Source: Mesostigma viride (lineage: Eukaryota > Streptophyta > Mesostigmatophyceae > Mesostigmatales > Mesostigmataceae). Taken from it: a stretch of DNA of 64,000 nt. Positions within the stretch are counted from its first letter, which is position 1. Every line of letters starts with the position of its first letter. Shown here in pieces: positions 1 to 11,366 of the stretch. The stretch lies in the NCBI GenBank assembly GCA_009746045.1, contig RPFO01000595.1, positions 1,417,623-1,481,622 on the forward strand. Reading direction: 5' to 3'. The notes below the pieces were generated by a model that made no database searches, had not been told where the DNA came from, and saw only the letters and a program-made list of their open reading frames with translations. The position numbers and the translations under genes were made by a program.

Positions 1-1977
1 AACGACGCAGTCTTCACTGGGCAGGCGTGGCGGGCCGTCTGCGCTGAACACCGAGTGCACCAGGAGTTCTCCAGCCCCTACACTCCTGAGCAGAACGGAG
101 TGGCGGAGCGGCTGTGGGGTCTGGCCATGGGCATGACACTGGCAATGCTCACGCATGCCGGTTTGCCCAAAGGATTCTGGGCACTAGCCTTCAATTGCGC
201 GGTTTATATACTTAACCGCCTGCCGTCTAGCTCGAATCCTGGAGGTGCCACGCCACACTTCCTGCTCACCGGTCGCAATGCGGATCTCTCGAATCTTCGA
301 ATTTTCGGCTGCCCTGCCTTCTATCGGGTGGAGGGCCCACGTGGCAAGCTGGAGGCCAAGGCTCTGCCTGGAATCTTCGTCGGCTATGATCTGGAATCGC
401 CGGCGTACCTCATTTACCGTCCAGAATCCAAGGATGTCATTCGCCGCCTGCATGTCACCTTCAATGAGGCCTGGCGCAATGGGGCCATGCCAACTCCTGC
501 GCCGCTTCTGGAAAGTTCTGCCGCACTGGAGGAAACTTCACCAACTGATCTTCCGGCTGTAGCAGAAGTTCAGCCAAATTCTCTGGCCGAACCTAGCGGA
601 CCGGTCACCCGGTCTCAGGCGAGGTTTCTGGACGCCACCAGAAGGGATATTCCTGAGGAGCTTCGCCACGAGGGAGCGGACGCACCAAGTCCTGATGCAG
701 TCAACGTCCCAAGTCCTAGACCAGTTCCGGAGGCGCTCGACGGTGCTCCAAACTTTTCACAGCCCGTCCTAACTACTGACGACGTCTCCCCAAGTGACGC
801 ACGGGAGCTGTCTGCTGGTCCACCGGTCACTGCCACTTCAAGTGCTGCTCGACTGCAAAGTACAATCTCTGCGCTGCGACGTAACCCAGCTGGTAATGTC
901 GCCATGGCAACTGCTGATGAGCTGATGTTTTGCGGTAGCACCCGTGAACCCCTCGCGATGGAGATTACTACCTATGCTCCCCCTGTCACGGTGTCGCCTA
1001 AATGGGCTCGTTTTTTTCCGCATTACCAGTCAGTTCGTGATCTTTTTGACACAGTGCATTTTACTGGCAGTGACGTTTCCCTTCCCGTCTCCTTTACTGA
1101 GGCTAACAACAGTCCAGAGTGGCGGGCTGCGATGTTGAGCGAAATTAATAGCATTCGTGATCATGCAGTATACTCGCTTGTGAGCCCGCGTACTTTGCCC
1201 GCCGGTGCCAAGGTCCTCCCTTCCCGGTGGGTATTTGCTGTCAAGTCCGACGGCCGTCACAAGGCCAGGTTTGTCGTGAAAGGTTTTGCCCAACGTGAAG
1301 GTATCGACTTTAATGAAGTCTTTTCCCCCACTGTTCGTGCGTCCACCGTGCGACTTGCTCTTGCTTTAGCTGTCACGTCTGGCTTTACTGTCAAGCAGCT
1401 CGATGTCCGAACCGCTTTTCTCTATGCTCCCCTACAGGAGGATGTCTTTGTGCGTCCCCCTACTGGCTTTGAAGAGCGGGATGCCAATGGCGATGTGCTT
1501 GTGTGGAAGCTGCACCGCAGCTTGTATGGCATCAAGCAAGCGCCACGCAATTGGCATAAAACGTTCCGTGCACACCTTCTTTCTGACGGCGCCATCCAAA
1601 GCCAAATTGATGCGTGCCTGTATTACTACCCTTCGTCTCGTGGTTTCGTGTTCGTGCACGTCGATGACATTCTTGCTGCTCATCCTTCCCCTTCCTGGCT
1701 GGCATCCTGGTCTCGCCGTTTGGCTAATACTTTTCAAATCACTGAGTCGGACAATCCCTCTCTTTTCCTCGGTGTTTCCCTTACTATCGACCCTGCGTCT
1801 CGTTCCCTTACCATGCACCAACGGCCCTACATTGAAGCTATTGCTGCCCGTTTTGGGCTTTCTACCCCTCACCCTGTGCACACCCCTATAGTGCCTGGTA
1901 GTCCCCGTCGCGAGGGGGGAATGTGTGATGCCCCAAACCCCTCCTTTCCTCCTCCTAAGAGCCCTTCACACGGCTAG
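1..1977 (+). pseudogene. Ty1/copia pol fragment (integrase C-part and reverse transcriptase)
   Basis: The frame is open from base 1, so the element starts outside the window. The first ~160 codons are the end of a copia integrase core (PYTPEQNGVAERL holds the catalytic Glu region), followed by the conserved RIFGCPAFY and GIFVGYD blocks. After a Pro/Ser-rich linker comes the copia reverse transcriptase: WVFAVKSDGRHKARFVVKGF, LDVRTAFLYAPLQEDVFV, LHRSLYGIKQAPRNWH and the catalytic FVHVDDIL. The reading ends soon after the RT thumb (PYIEAIAARFGL), and the RNase H domain is missing, replaced by unrelated sequence and a stop. It is therefore a truncated relic. The gypsy sequence starting near 2100 may have cut it, but no clean junction is visible. 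Confidence 0.9.
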
Positions 1978-1990
1978 AGAGGGTACAAGC

Positions 1991-2056
1991 CCAAACATCA
2001 TGTTTATGGTCCCCAAACATCATTCAGTGGTTGTCAGTTGCATTTCTGTAGTTATT
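1991..2056 (+). repeat. Dispersed repeat, copy 1 (related to 19738-19803)
   Basis: This ~66-bp stretch between the copia and gypsy fragments starts CCAAACATCAT and aligns by eye, at roughly 70% identity, to 19738-19803 in the same orientation. It may be an LTR or MITE remnant. The family is unknown. Confidence 0.45.
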
Positions 2057-2099
2057 AGGGGGGGTAAGTTTTGATATATTTCTATGGGACTCGCTTGGC

Positions 2100-4529
2100 A
2101 TGGACTTGTCGGAAGACGAGGTGAAACGACTCAACGCAGTGCTCGATCAGTATTCAGCCGTGTTTGAGGAGAAAACACCTACGTTTCCCCCGGCCAGACC
2201 GGTGCTCCACCGCATTCATTTGCAGGAGGGGCACCCACCTACCACCTCACCCATTTTTCGCATGGGGCCCGTGGAGTTGGCAGAGCTCAAGAAGATCTTG
2301 GTCGGCTTGTTGGAGGCCGGCTTGATCGAGCCCAGCAATAGCCCTTACAGCGCGGGCGTGTTGCTGGTGCCCAAACCCAATGGGAAGTGGCGTCTGGTTA
2401 CGGATTATCGCAAACTCAATGCGATCACCGTGAAGTCCAAGTATCCCCTCCCCCGCATCGATGATATATTTAATAAGGTGGAGGGCGCAAAGTACTTTAC
2501 GGTGCTCGATTGTGCAGACGGTTTTTGGCAACTTCGGATTGCCCCCGAAGATTGCCATAAAACAGCCTTTGCCACGCCTTTTGGCCATTACCAATTCCGC
2601 GTGGCGGCCATGGGCTTGTGTAATAGCCCTGCCTCTTTTCAGATGCTCATGAACCACCTCTTTAGGTCGGTGATGGGCACTAGTCGGCTGCCCCAGGTCT
2701 CGGCAGACCTGCGCGACCCGACTATCCCGTGGGACCCGGGGACGCAGCCGTACAAACGCACCTGCGTGGCCATCTACTTGGATGACATCCTCATTTTCTC
2801 TCGCACGTTCGAGGAGCACTTGGAGGATGTTGCCGCGGTTCTGCAGATCATGGCGGATAATAAACTGTCCGCCCGCCGCAGCAAGGTAGAATCAGGCCGC
2901 AGCGTCCCCTTTCTAGGCCACATTCTCTCGGATAAGGGCGTGTCCACGGACCCCGATAAGGTCGCCGCCGTCCAACAGTGGCCTGTTCCCGCGAATGTTC
3001 GCGCCTTGCGCAGCTTCTTGGGCTTGGTATCGTATTATCGCCGCTTCATCCCGCGTTTCGCGACCATTGCGGCCCCGCTTACTCACCTCCTCAAGAAGGA
3101 CGTACCGTGGGAATGGTCAGGCCTGTGTCAACAGGCCTTTGACCTGCTGAAGGCCAGGCTCGCCACTGCGCCTGTCCTCATCCTTCGGGATCCCACCAAG
3201 CCATTCGTGGTCAATAGCGATTCTAGCAAGGTTGCTATTGGCGGTGTGCTGCTCCAAGACCATGGTCTCGGTCTCCAACCGGTCGAGTATATCTCCCGGA
3301 CGATGATCCCGGCCGAAAGAAATTACCCGGTCCATCAGCAAGAGTTGTTGGCCGTGGTGTACTGTTGCCATACTTGGCGGCACCATCTTCTGGGTGCTCA
3401 GTTCAATGTGGCCATGGCCGAACCCGACCCTGCGGACCCGTACCGCTTGATCATCCAGACCGACCATCGGCCCCTCACGCACTTGTTGACGCAGCCCACG
3501 CTTACGCCACGCCAAGTCCGTTGGCTTGAATATTTGGCACAGTTCGGTCCGTTCAAGATCGAATATGTCAAGGGCCTTGACAACACGGTCCCTGACGCCC
3601 TGTCGCGTTGCCCCGACTATTGGTTTTATGAGGATCTTGACGTTTTGGCCACGACGTTGATCCCCTCCCATGGTCCCGTCGCCCCCTTTGGCGACCGCTT
3701 GAGCGACCCGATGAGCCCCTTCCTCTTCTGTGGCGCCACAACCGCGGAGGTTGACACTGTTGACCATTCCGTGCGCCTCGCCTGCAGCACCCCTGCACGT
3801 GAGGGCACGTGCGCAGCCGCAGGGGGGGGAAGGACTTCGGCCCCGTATAGCCATGTGGTGCCGGCGACAGGAGTTTACCCTCCAATGCAGCCCCTTGGAG
3901 AGGCATTCACGTCGGCAAATACTGCAACAACGGTCGTCATCAGCTCGGACCTAGAGCGCCTCATCTCGCGCTTCACAGTCACTGAGGACAAGGCAAATGA
4001 AGCCATAGCTGCCCGCCCTCAGAGCATGGACGGCTACCCAGCCAAGTTTCAAAACGGGTTCCTTTACGTGAATGTTAGTGGCCAGGCGGCCCGTCAAGAC
4101 TCATGGCGCTTGTATGTCCCCCAAATATGCCGCGCTGAGGTATTATTTGAGCTACATGACTCCGTCTTGGGGGGACACCAAGGCCAGGACAGGCTGTTAG
4201 CGAGGGCCCGGAGGTCCTACTATTGGCCTAAGATGGCGCGGGATGTGCGGGAGTATGTCAGTACCTGTGACAGCTGCCAGCACATGAAGCCACGGAATAC
4301 GGGCAAACAGGGCGTTCCAAAGGAAATTCCAGACCCCATGTTCCCTTGGGACTCGGTGATGATGGATTTCATTGGGCCCTTGCCAGAGACCAAGGCGGGC
4401 AATGCTCAGATCGACCCTGGTAGTGGTGGACCGGCTCACGCGGAGATGCCATTTAATCCCCTGCAAGGCCACCCTGACGGCGGAAGAGTGTGCCCACTTG
4501 TTCCTAAACAATGTGTTCCGGCTCCATGG
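2100..4529 (+). pseudogene. Ty3/gypsy pol, 5' part: RT, RNase H, integrase start
   Basis: The reading opens directly at the N-terminus of a gypsy reverse transcriptase. Gag and protease are absent, so the copy is 5'-truncated. RT motifs are KWRLVTDYRKLNAITVKS, LDCADGFWQLRI and the catalytic AIYLDDILIFS. RNase H follows (FVVNSDSSKVAIGGVL, QELLAVVYCCHTWRH, TDHRPLTHLL). Next come the integrase zinc finger (HxxxGGHQG...CDSCQH) and the start of the core ([13 protein letters not shown]). Near 4405 the frame shifts: the rest of the core ([16 protein letters not shown]) is read in another frame. At CATGG (4525-4529) it is interrupted by a younger LTR element and resumes at 13025. Confidence 0.93.
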
Positions 4530-5173
4530 AGTTAGCATTTTGGGCAACCAATATGCTAAGTGGATGCAGTTTGGAAAGACCTTTCCAACGCCGTGCTGAC
4601 CGCCTGAAACAGACAAGGGACAAGAAAGATATCAAGTCCCGAAGTCCTAGCCATCCGTGGCCGACTAGGGTGCAGTCCTCTGGCATAGTGGACAGGACAC
4701 GTGGCAGGCCGTGCCTGCACAGGCTTAGCCTGATTATCACGTGACTGTGGTCCACGTAGATCAGAGGAGCAGCAGCCTGTGACTGGTGGAATACTGGAGC
4801 TGGCACAGGTCTGCAAGGATACTAGGCCTTGCAGGCTTGTGACAGGTCCTGTACTTCCTAGGTTGCAGAGTCTAGGCAAATCCAGTTCGTCCTGGCTCTG
4901 CACTGATGCCAGTGGACGTTGAGGATTTGCTTGCACGCCTGCACGTGCCTCGTCACGCCGATGGGAACGAGGAACAACGCAAAGGATATAGCTTGGTCAT
5001 GGGGGATGACCAGCTATCTCGGAAAGCACGAACCGTGGGTGCCACCTTGGTCGTGGAAGTGCCCATTGTGGTCGTGGCCTGGTGAACAGATTTAAGGTTG
5101 CTGCCTTGCAACATTGGCTAAGACGCGCTGTGAAAGACCAAGAGCTCACATACGTTGGGAGCTCTTTCTAACT
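4530..5173 (+). repeat. 5' LTR of the nested element
   Basis: This is a direct repeat of 12376-13019. It begins AGTTAGCATTTTGGGC and ends GAGCTCTTTCTAACT, and has the same 644-bp length as its partner. Confidence 0.93.
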
Positions 5174-5198
5174 CGTATTATTGTCTCCTTACTTCTTC

Positions 5199-6386
5199 AT
5201 GTCCAACGTGCCGAGGGAACAGGCCATTGAGCCTTCGCAAAGCCAGAGCTCGCAGCCGCAGCTTCGGGTAGGAGCCCCGGAGCGATCACGACCTTTTCAT
5301 CCCTACGCTCATCCGAGCACCGCATCAACCTTCGTCCAGGCGGCGTACCTGGCAAGGGGGCTGGCGAAGAAAGGTTGGGTAGCAGTTTGCGGAACTGCAG
5401 CAGGGCCGGCGGCGAGCGACCCCATTGTGATGCAGATTGAGGCTTCGACAGCTCCCGGCGAATTGTCGCGAGAGGCCGTCGAAAAGTTTGTGTCAATACG
5501 GGACGAGCTGTCCTCGACCATTTACGGTCTGGAGGTGGCTCACCAGGGCGGGCACGTGACCGTGTCGCAGCTGGATTTGGCGCGGGAGGCACTGGGCCAG
5601 ATCGTGGCCATTGGACTGGGAGCAGCGCGACTGTTCAACCATCAGGTGGCAACGTCTGTGCTGGGCGCGGGAGTTGAAGTCCCGGACGTGATCAGGCAAG
5701 CGCAGGCGCGCGAAGTCGACAACCCCTGGTCGTCGGCAGAGGTGGTTTCACAAACGTGCGAACACCTCGTGAACATTCTTTTGCAGGAGTCACGGGGTAA
5801 CGCAGACCGGTGGGTGATAACCACACGACCATTTGGGATTTGGTCAACACTCGACACACCGCGGGCGGCGGAACCAGACGCACACGATCCAGTGGTCGAG
5901 GTCATCACGGGTCGGGAGGTAACGCCAGAAGACTTCCATTACCAATTCGTTGATCAGCCAGAGGGGATCATCGAACGTTCATCTCAGCAGATAGATCAAG
6001 GCGACGGTACCACAGAAGGGTACGCTGCACGACGTCGTGCTGAGCTGCACGTCCCGCAAGAGCCCGAACACGACTACGGTGGTCGTGGGGCTTGCAACGA
6101 CAAGCGGGGTGGTGGAACGCGGTGGGTGAGGAACCTTGAGTGGGATCGCTCGAGTGGGAGCGAGCCCCGGATCCCAGTGGAGAAATCTGCAGACGGGCGA
6201 CCCGTTAGCAGAGTGTTTGGACCCTACGCCGACGGGGAGGACGCCGCTGGCAGCGACGAGGAGCGGCCAGAGACGCCCATCGCAGCCACTGCTCAAGAGC
6301 GAGAGCTGGAGGCAGCGAACCAAGCAGGTGCTGAGTCAGTAGCTGGGACGGTGCCCACGGCATCCCCCAGCGACGCCAGTGCTTGA
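5199..6386 (+). CDS. ORF1 of the nested element, unknown function (395 aa)
   Basis: The first ATG after the 5' LTR opens a 395-codon frame that begins 25 bases after the LTR end. I recognise no domain. The middle (~residues 70-200) is rich in Ala, Glu, Val and Leu and looks helical (EALGQIVAIGLGAARLFNHQ). The last third is charged and Gly/Glu/Arg-rich. There is no signal peptide, transmembrane stretch or zinc knuckle. By position it could be an extra gag-like or accessory protein of the element. The next frame (gag) begins 53 bases downstream. Confidence 0.6.
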   Translation: MSNVPREQAIEPSQSQSSQPQLRVGAPERSRPFHPYAHPSTASTFVQAAYLARGLAKKGWVAVCGTAAGPAASDPIVMQIEASTAPGELSREAVEKFVSIRDELSSTIYGLEVAHQGGHVTVSQLDLAREALGQIVAIGLGAARLFNHQVATSVLGAGVEVPDVIRQAQAREVDNPWSSAEVVSQTCEHLVNILLQESRGNADRWVITTRPFGIWSTLDTPRAAEPDAHDPVVEVITGREVTPEDFHYQFVDQPEGIIERSSQQIDQGDGTTEGYAARRRAELHVPQEPEHDYGGRGACNDKRGGGTRWVRNLEWDRSSGSEPRIPVEKSADGRPVSRVFGPYADGEDAAGSDEERPETPIAATAQERELEAANQAGAESVAGTVPTASPSDASA

Positions 6387-6439
6387 GTCAGTTCTTCCTT
6401 TTTCCTTCGCCTTTATTGTTGTGTCCCCACTTGTATATA

Positions 6440-7794
6440 ATGCCTCGTGGCAAACCGGGCGACGGCGACAAGGGCGAGGAGGGGGCACCGGCTGGAGAGA
6501 GCCAGGAGCCTGGGAAGGGCAAGGAGGCGCTGGTGGGAGAGGCGATCCCAGCCAGCGACGGCGATGGGGGAAAGCGACCAGGGAGCAAGAGGCGACACGA
6601 AGACTCGGTGGAGGAGGCGCGCAAGGCGCGGGCGCTGGGGGCATCTGATGCAATAACGGTGGCGAATGGGCAACCTGCCGTGGAGAAGCGTAAGAGGGAC
6701 CCCTCTGCTGACGGCAATGGTAAGAGGCCTCATGTGGATGTGCTCTCCCCTGTGCCTGCTGGACCAAGTGGTGCTGTTGTTGTGACACCCGCTGTGGTGG
6801 AGCCAGTGAAGGCGCTGCCAGGGTCGAGACCTCACATGAGTGCTGTCACTGTTATGAATGGACAAAAGCCTCTTAACCCACCACTAGCACAGGAAGCTTT
6901 GGACAAGTGGCTAGAGGACATGGAGCTTGTTGTGTTCTCCGTGGACCCCACTGTCAACCTAGTGCAAGTGTTTCACTCGTCCACGTGCAACAGGGACTCG
7001 TCAGAGCGTGTCAGGGAGAAGGCTAGGACTGCTGTCAAGGATAAGCTAACCTGGGCACAGTTCCTGGATGGGTTGAGGGAGGAGTTCTCTGACAAGGTTC
7101 TCAACCTCACCAACTACTACAAGCATCAGTATGACACCTTTGAGATAGTGGGCCCTGTGGCAGAGGAATGGGCTAGGCTCAACCGTATCAGGGACAAGGG
7201 GGCCAAGTATGGCTTCCTGGTCACAGATAGGGCCTTGGCAGACTATTTCCTGGACCGTATGGGTTTGAGTGTGGATGGGAGGAACGGTGCCCGCATGTTT
7301 CTTAACCAGACTGATGGCTCCTTGCGTGCTCTGGAGCTTGTAATCCTCAGCATAAGGAAGCCAGATCCTGCCTGCAAGGCTATCCAGTCCCATGGCAGCA
7401 ATGCCACCTCCGCTGTGCAGGGCCAAGGTGATGTCCCCGGGTACCCAGCCCGTGATGGGGCAAGGCCCAACAAGCGTAAGCGCTTCAGGCGCCAGAGGCA
7501 GGGGCTCAGGGTGGCAAGGGTGCAGGTCCCCAAGGAGGGGTTGGGGGCCAGCAAGCTGGTGGTCAGCAGGGTAAGGGTGGCCAAGGGCAAGGCAAGGGCC
7601 AAGCTCAAGGCAACCAGGGCAAGCAGGGTGGGCAGCCTCAGGGAGGCCAGGGGAAGCCTGGCAAGGGTGGGGCTGGGTCTGGGAAGAAGGGTGGAGCATG
7701 TTTTGTGTGTGGCAAGGAAGGTCACTGGCGTCGTGAGTGTCCTGACAGGAAGGCCAAGCCTGCTGGGGCAGGAGGCCAGTCTGGGCAGCAGTGA
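6440..7794 (+). CDS. gag-like protein with CCHC zinc knuckle (frameshifted)
   Basis: An ATG at 6440, just after TTGTATATA, opens a Gly/Glu/Lys-rich N-terminus. A helical gag-like region follows (ALDKWLEDMELVVFSVDP, KARTAVKDKLTWAQFLDGLR, FLDRMGLSVDGRNGARMFL), typical of retrotransposon capsid domains. In the Lys/Arg-rich stretch near 7480-7520 the coding frame shifts. The new frame reads a Gly/Gln/Lys-rich tail and a zinc knuckle CFVCGKEGHWRREC (C-X2-C-X4-H-X4-C, 7699-7740), then stops at 7792-7794. The knuckle marks it as nucleocapsid. Whether the shift is a mutation or programmed cannot be told from one copy. No slippery heptamer is obvious. Confidence 0.82.
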
Positions 7795-7842
7795 CTAGCT
7801 ACATCATCCCCTGTAAATAGTCAATCACCCCTTGGGGAAGGT

Positions 7843-10767
7843 GTGCTGGATGTACATAAGGACGGGGGTGTGCCCCTTGTGCAGCACCAAGGGTGTAAAG
7901 ATGTTGTTCTTCCACTGGATTGCAATAACAATGCTGCAGCTGAATTCCCTATGCCTCATGCAGGTGGTGGGTCTCCAGCAGGTGCTGGCCTGGAGGGCCA
8001 AGGGACCTTGCTGGAAGGGCCTGGAGCGGTCCAGGGTGCAGGGCCTGACTTGGGGCGTCAGGACGGCCTGCAGGGAAGCCCTGGAACCTCAGGAGTGGAT
8101 CATGTGTCCCCACACACGGTTCAGACGTCTCGCCAGGTCAGTACTGACAGAGTGCTGAGCTATGCTGAGGCTGGCCATAGATTGCATCATATGTTTGGGC
8201 ATTCTGGGCAGGCAGCAATGTTTGCTTGGAAGCTAGGTAGGGAGCCTTTGTGGGAGGCTTGCCAGGCTGCTGCTGAGAACTGTGGTTGCCAGGAGAATGC
8301 TGTTCACCCACCTCAGTCCCATGCTAGGGAGCCTGCTAGGGAGCGTGGCGACATCCAGATGGATATCCAGCATATCAGGGGCTTGTATATATTGGTGGGG
8401 GTGGACAGGTTCAGCAGATACAGGCTGATAGACGTTCTGCCTGGTATGCAGGAGCACCACTTGTTGTTGGGTATGAAGGCCCTGATCCCAGGCTTTGGGG
8501 TGTGCAAGAGTGTGCAGGCAGACTTGCAGTTTGACTGTTTGCTCAAGCATCAGGACCAGCTGCCTTGTAAGCTGGTAGTAGTCCCCAGGGAGAGTCATGG
8601 GCAGCAAGGGGCTGTAGAGAGATCCATACGTGAAGTGAAGACAGTGGTGCTAGCAGCAGAGTCAGTGCCACTTGTGGCATCTGCCTTAGAGAGGGCAGCC
8701 TGGTGTAAGGGGATAGAAGAGCAGCTGAACCACAGGGTTAACTATTACTTTGATGGTGTGGCTGTCTCTCCCCTGGCCCTGCAGTATAGCTTGTTGCCTG
8801 AGAACGTGGTGCAGGCCAGTCTTAGGAAGGCAGATAGGTTATTTGCCCAGCTGAGACGTAAGGACAAGAACTGGAATGTGCTGAGGCCTCAGGTGGGGCT
8901 GAAGGTCAGGATGTGGAAGGAACCATCTATTCCAGGCAAGCGGGGGAAGTGGCAGGATGGGGTTGTCACTCGTGTGGAGGAAGCTAACAGATCTTGCCTG
9001 GTGGCTTTGGAAAAGGATCCAAGGCACGTGTACAGGTTGTCCTGGGCTCATGTCAAGGAAAGAAGGCCACATGCAATCTGGCCTGCAGACGGGCCAGGCC
9101 CTCCCAGCTGGGTTGAGGAGCCAGGCCAGAGCCAGGCAGCAGCAGCTAACAATCCTCTGGTGGTGGATGATGGTCTGTCCCTGCTGGAAGATGACGAGCA
9201 GGAGGAGGCTGCTGAAGCAACTGTCACAAGGCCAGAGGGGACGGGGCAGCCACCTAAGGCCCGGGGGCCTCTCATGGCGGACGTCATCCGAGCACTCATG
9301 CGCAGCAAACATGATCCCAAGGTATCCAAGCTCACGGGGTGGGGGTCGTGCTGGGCAGCTACAATGGAGGTAGATACCAACTCACAGGTGTCTGTCATCA
9401 GGGAAGAGGATGCTGTAGGCTTACAGATGTCCCATCCCAGTTGCCTTGCTGTGTCTGATTTCTCAGGAAAGGTGTCCATGAAGATCCTTGGGGAAGTGAG
9501 TGTGCCTATCTTAGGGGTGCCCACCACGTTCTGTGTGGTAGAGGGCTATCAGGGGCCTGCCATTCTGGGTCAGAACTTCTTGTGCATGCCAGGGGTTACT
9601 TTGACCTCTGATGAGTTGGCACTAGAAGGCAGGGGCAGCCTCCCCCTTGAAAGATATCACTATTCCCAGGGTCTTGCAGTGGCGGTGAAGGCTGTTAGGA
9701 GTCAGCCAGCTGAGGGTCCTCAAGGTCAGGAGCCCATAGCTGAGGACCTGTTGATAATCCCAACCACCTTTGATCCAAGGCAGTTAGGGGTAAACAGGTA
9801 CCAGATAGCTGCTCACAGTCCTATTCCCTGGCGCCAGCTAGTCGAGATGATGCAGAGCCCCAAGATGGCTAAGGCATGGACTCTTGGCTTTGTTGCTTCT
9901 GGGCATGAGTGGATAGTTTCCAACTGTGCAGAACCTGTGGATGAGCTGCCAGAAGTTCACCAGCTGCTCAGATTGATGTTTGTCCTCAAGCTCAAGGAGG
10001 TAGATGGTGTCCAGGTGCCACATGTCAGACCAGTTGTAACCGAGTATCATGGCACTGGCCAGTTGTTAGATGAGGAGCTCTATACTCCAGGGATGCTGCA
10101 TGACACGTGGAGGATTCTGCTGTGTATATTTCTGTCTTTTCTGGTTAAGGGTGTGCCCTATAGCTCTGTGCTGATTGATTTCAAGAGGGCTTTTCTCAAG
10201 GGTGACCAAGATCAGGCTAGGCAGACTTGGAGAGATATCCCTCCTTTCTTTGTGACTGTACCTGCTGTATGGAGAGCAGAGATAAAGGCCAGGTACCTGA
10301 GAATTCTGAAAGGGTTGGAAGGTCTCAGGTCCAGTCCCATTATCTGGAGAAAGAGCCTAGAGAAATTCTTGAAGAATACTTGTGGGTTTTCTGTGTCTCC
10401 AGTGGATCCCTGTTTGTTCCAAGGGTCCCACAATGGCCTTCCTGTCTTTGCCTCACTGCATGGTGATGACCTGCATCTCATAGGTCCACCAGACTGGGTT
10501 GAGGCTGTCTTGGCTAAGATCCAGAAGCGGTTTGAGCTGGGTAAGATACAGCACATGGTGGAGAATGAGCCTATGGTCTTCTGTGGCATGCAGGCTACGT
10601 TGTTCCAAGCCAAGGGCTCGTGGTTCATCAGGATGGAGGGTGGTAAGGACTACCCACAGCAGATTGTAGATGCATTGCAGGAGCCCATCACGCAGGCTAG
10701 GTGTGCTACCATCAGGGGCATGCTGGCATGGCTTGCAAGTATATGTGCCCCTGACTTGCTGGTTTGA
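7843..10767 (+). CDS. pol of the nested element: integrase, protease, RT in unusual order
   Basis: This is one 2.9-kb frame. The start is uncertain (no clear ATG; the frame opens near 7843). Domains in order: a zinc-binding pre-integrase region (HRLHHMFGHSGQ...CGC); the integrase core with acids in IQMDIQHI, VQADLQFD and GAVERSIREVK; an aspartic protease with MEVDTNSQVSVI (9364-9399) and closing ILGQNFL (9563-9583); and a copia-type RT with LIDFKRAFLKG and catalytic LHGDDLHL (~10456). Copia elements normally run protease, integrase, RT, while gypsy elements run protease, RT, RNase H, integrase. Here protease lies between integrase and RT. The protease triad reads DTN instead of DTG/DSG. The frame stops at 10767, where RNase H continues in another frame. 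Confidence 0.85.
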   Translation: MLDVHKDGGVPLVQHQGCKDVVLPLDCNNNAAAEFPMPHAGGGSPAGAGLEGQGTLLEGPGAVQGAGPDLGRQDGLQGSPGTSGVDHVSPHTVQTSRQVSTDRVLSYAEAGHRLHHMFGHSGQAAMFAWKLGREPLWEACQAAAENCGCQENAVHPPQSHAREPARERGDIQMDIQHIRGLYILVGVDRFSRYRLIDVLPGMQEHHLLLGMKALIPGFGVCKSVQADLQFDCLLKHQDQLPCKLVVVPRESHGQQGAVERSIREVKTVVLAAESVPLVASALERAAWCKGIEEQLNHRVNYYFDGVAVSPLALQYSLLPENVVQASLRKADRLFAQLRRKDKNWNVLRPQVGLKVRMWKEPSIPGKRGKWQDGVVTRVEEANRSCLVALEKDPRHVYRLSWAHVKERRPHAIWPADGPGPPSWVEEPGQSQAAAANNPLVVDDGLSLLEDDEQEEAAEATVTRPEGTGQPPKARGPLMADVIRALMRSKHDPKVSKLTGWGSCWAATMEVDTNSQVSVIREEDAVGLQMSHPSCLAVSDFSGKVSMKILGEVSVPILGVPTTFCVVEGYQGPAILGQNFLCMPGVTLTSDELALEGRGSLPLERYHYSQGLAVAVKAVRSQPAEGPQGQEPIAEDLLIIPTTFDPRQLGVNRYQIAAHSPIPWRQLVEMMQSPKMAKAWTLGFVASGHEWIVSNCAEPVDELPEVHQLLRLMFVLKLKEVDGVQVPHVRPVVTEYHGTGQLLDEELYTPGMLHDTWRILLCIFLSFLVKGVPYSSVLIDFKRAFLKGDQDQARQTWRDIPPFFVTVPAVWRAEIKARYLRILKGLEGLRSSPIIWRKSLEKFLKNTCGFSVSPVDPCLFQGSHNGLPVFASLHGDDLHLIGPPDWVEAVLAKIQKRFELGKIQHMVENEPMVFCGMQATLFQAKGSWFIRMEGGKDYPQQIVDALQEPITQARCATIRGMLAWLASICAPDLLV

Positions 10768-11366
10768 GTCGACTTACTGATTCCCAGCTGGTTGAGGTGG
10801 GTGCTGAGAGTGTGGTGCAGGCTGTCATGATGTCTCCCCCTCTCATACTGGGTCCTGTGGATTTGTACAAGCCCCTTGACATGGTTCTCTATGTGGACAG
10901 TTCTATGGATAATAGGAAGGTCACAGAGGTCAGGGGCAGGGCAGCAGCATTAGTTACCCTGGAGCAAGATCACACCTCACTTGTTACCTGGTACAGTCGG
11001 TTGCAGAACAGGGTTACACCCAGCAGTGATATTGCTGAGTGCAGGGCAATCTGTGAAGGGCTGCATACTGCTCTTTACTTGAGGGAGCTCTTCTACCAGC
11101 TATGTCAAGTGGCTTCCTGTAGGTTGCAGCTGCACACACTGGTGAGGACTGATAGCATGGGCATGGTGCAATTTGTGCACAGGCAGCTGGCCAGGAGCAG
11201 GGACCTTGACTACTTGTTGCTCAAGGAGATGTCCTACCTAGCTCACATTGAACATGTGCCTGGTGTGGACAACCCTGCAGATGCCCTCACCAAGCTGGAG
11301 GAGAAGGCGGAGAGGCAGTACCCCCTGCTCCGTGGGCTCATGGACCCCTTACACGGGCGGCCATAG
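10764..11366 (+). CDS. RNase H domain of the nested copia-like element
   Basis: This frame overlaps the end of the RT frame by four bases and is most simply its continuation after a one-base shift (...ICAPDLL then VSRLTDSQL). Copia-type RNase H blocks are clear: MVLYVDSSMDN (first catalytic Asp), SSDIAECRAICEGLHTALYLR (Glu and helix), LVRTDSMGMVQFV (Asp), and the C-terminal HVPGVDNPADALTK typical of copia elements (HVxxxxNxADxxTK). It degrades the RNA strand during reverse transcription. The stop at 11364 leaves about 1 kb of 3' untranslated sequence before the 3' LTR. Confidence 0.87.
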   Translation: MSRLTDSQLVEVGAESVVQAVMMSPPLILGPVDLYKPLDMVLYVDSSMDNRKVTEVRGRAAALVTLEQDHTSLVTWYSRLQNRVTPSSDIAECRAICEGLHTALYLRELFYQLCQVASCRLQLHTLVRTDSMGMVQFVHRQLARSRDLDYLLLKEMSYLAHIEHVPGVDNPADALTKLEEKAERQYPLLRGLMDPLHGRP

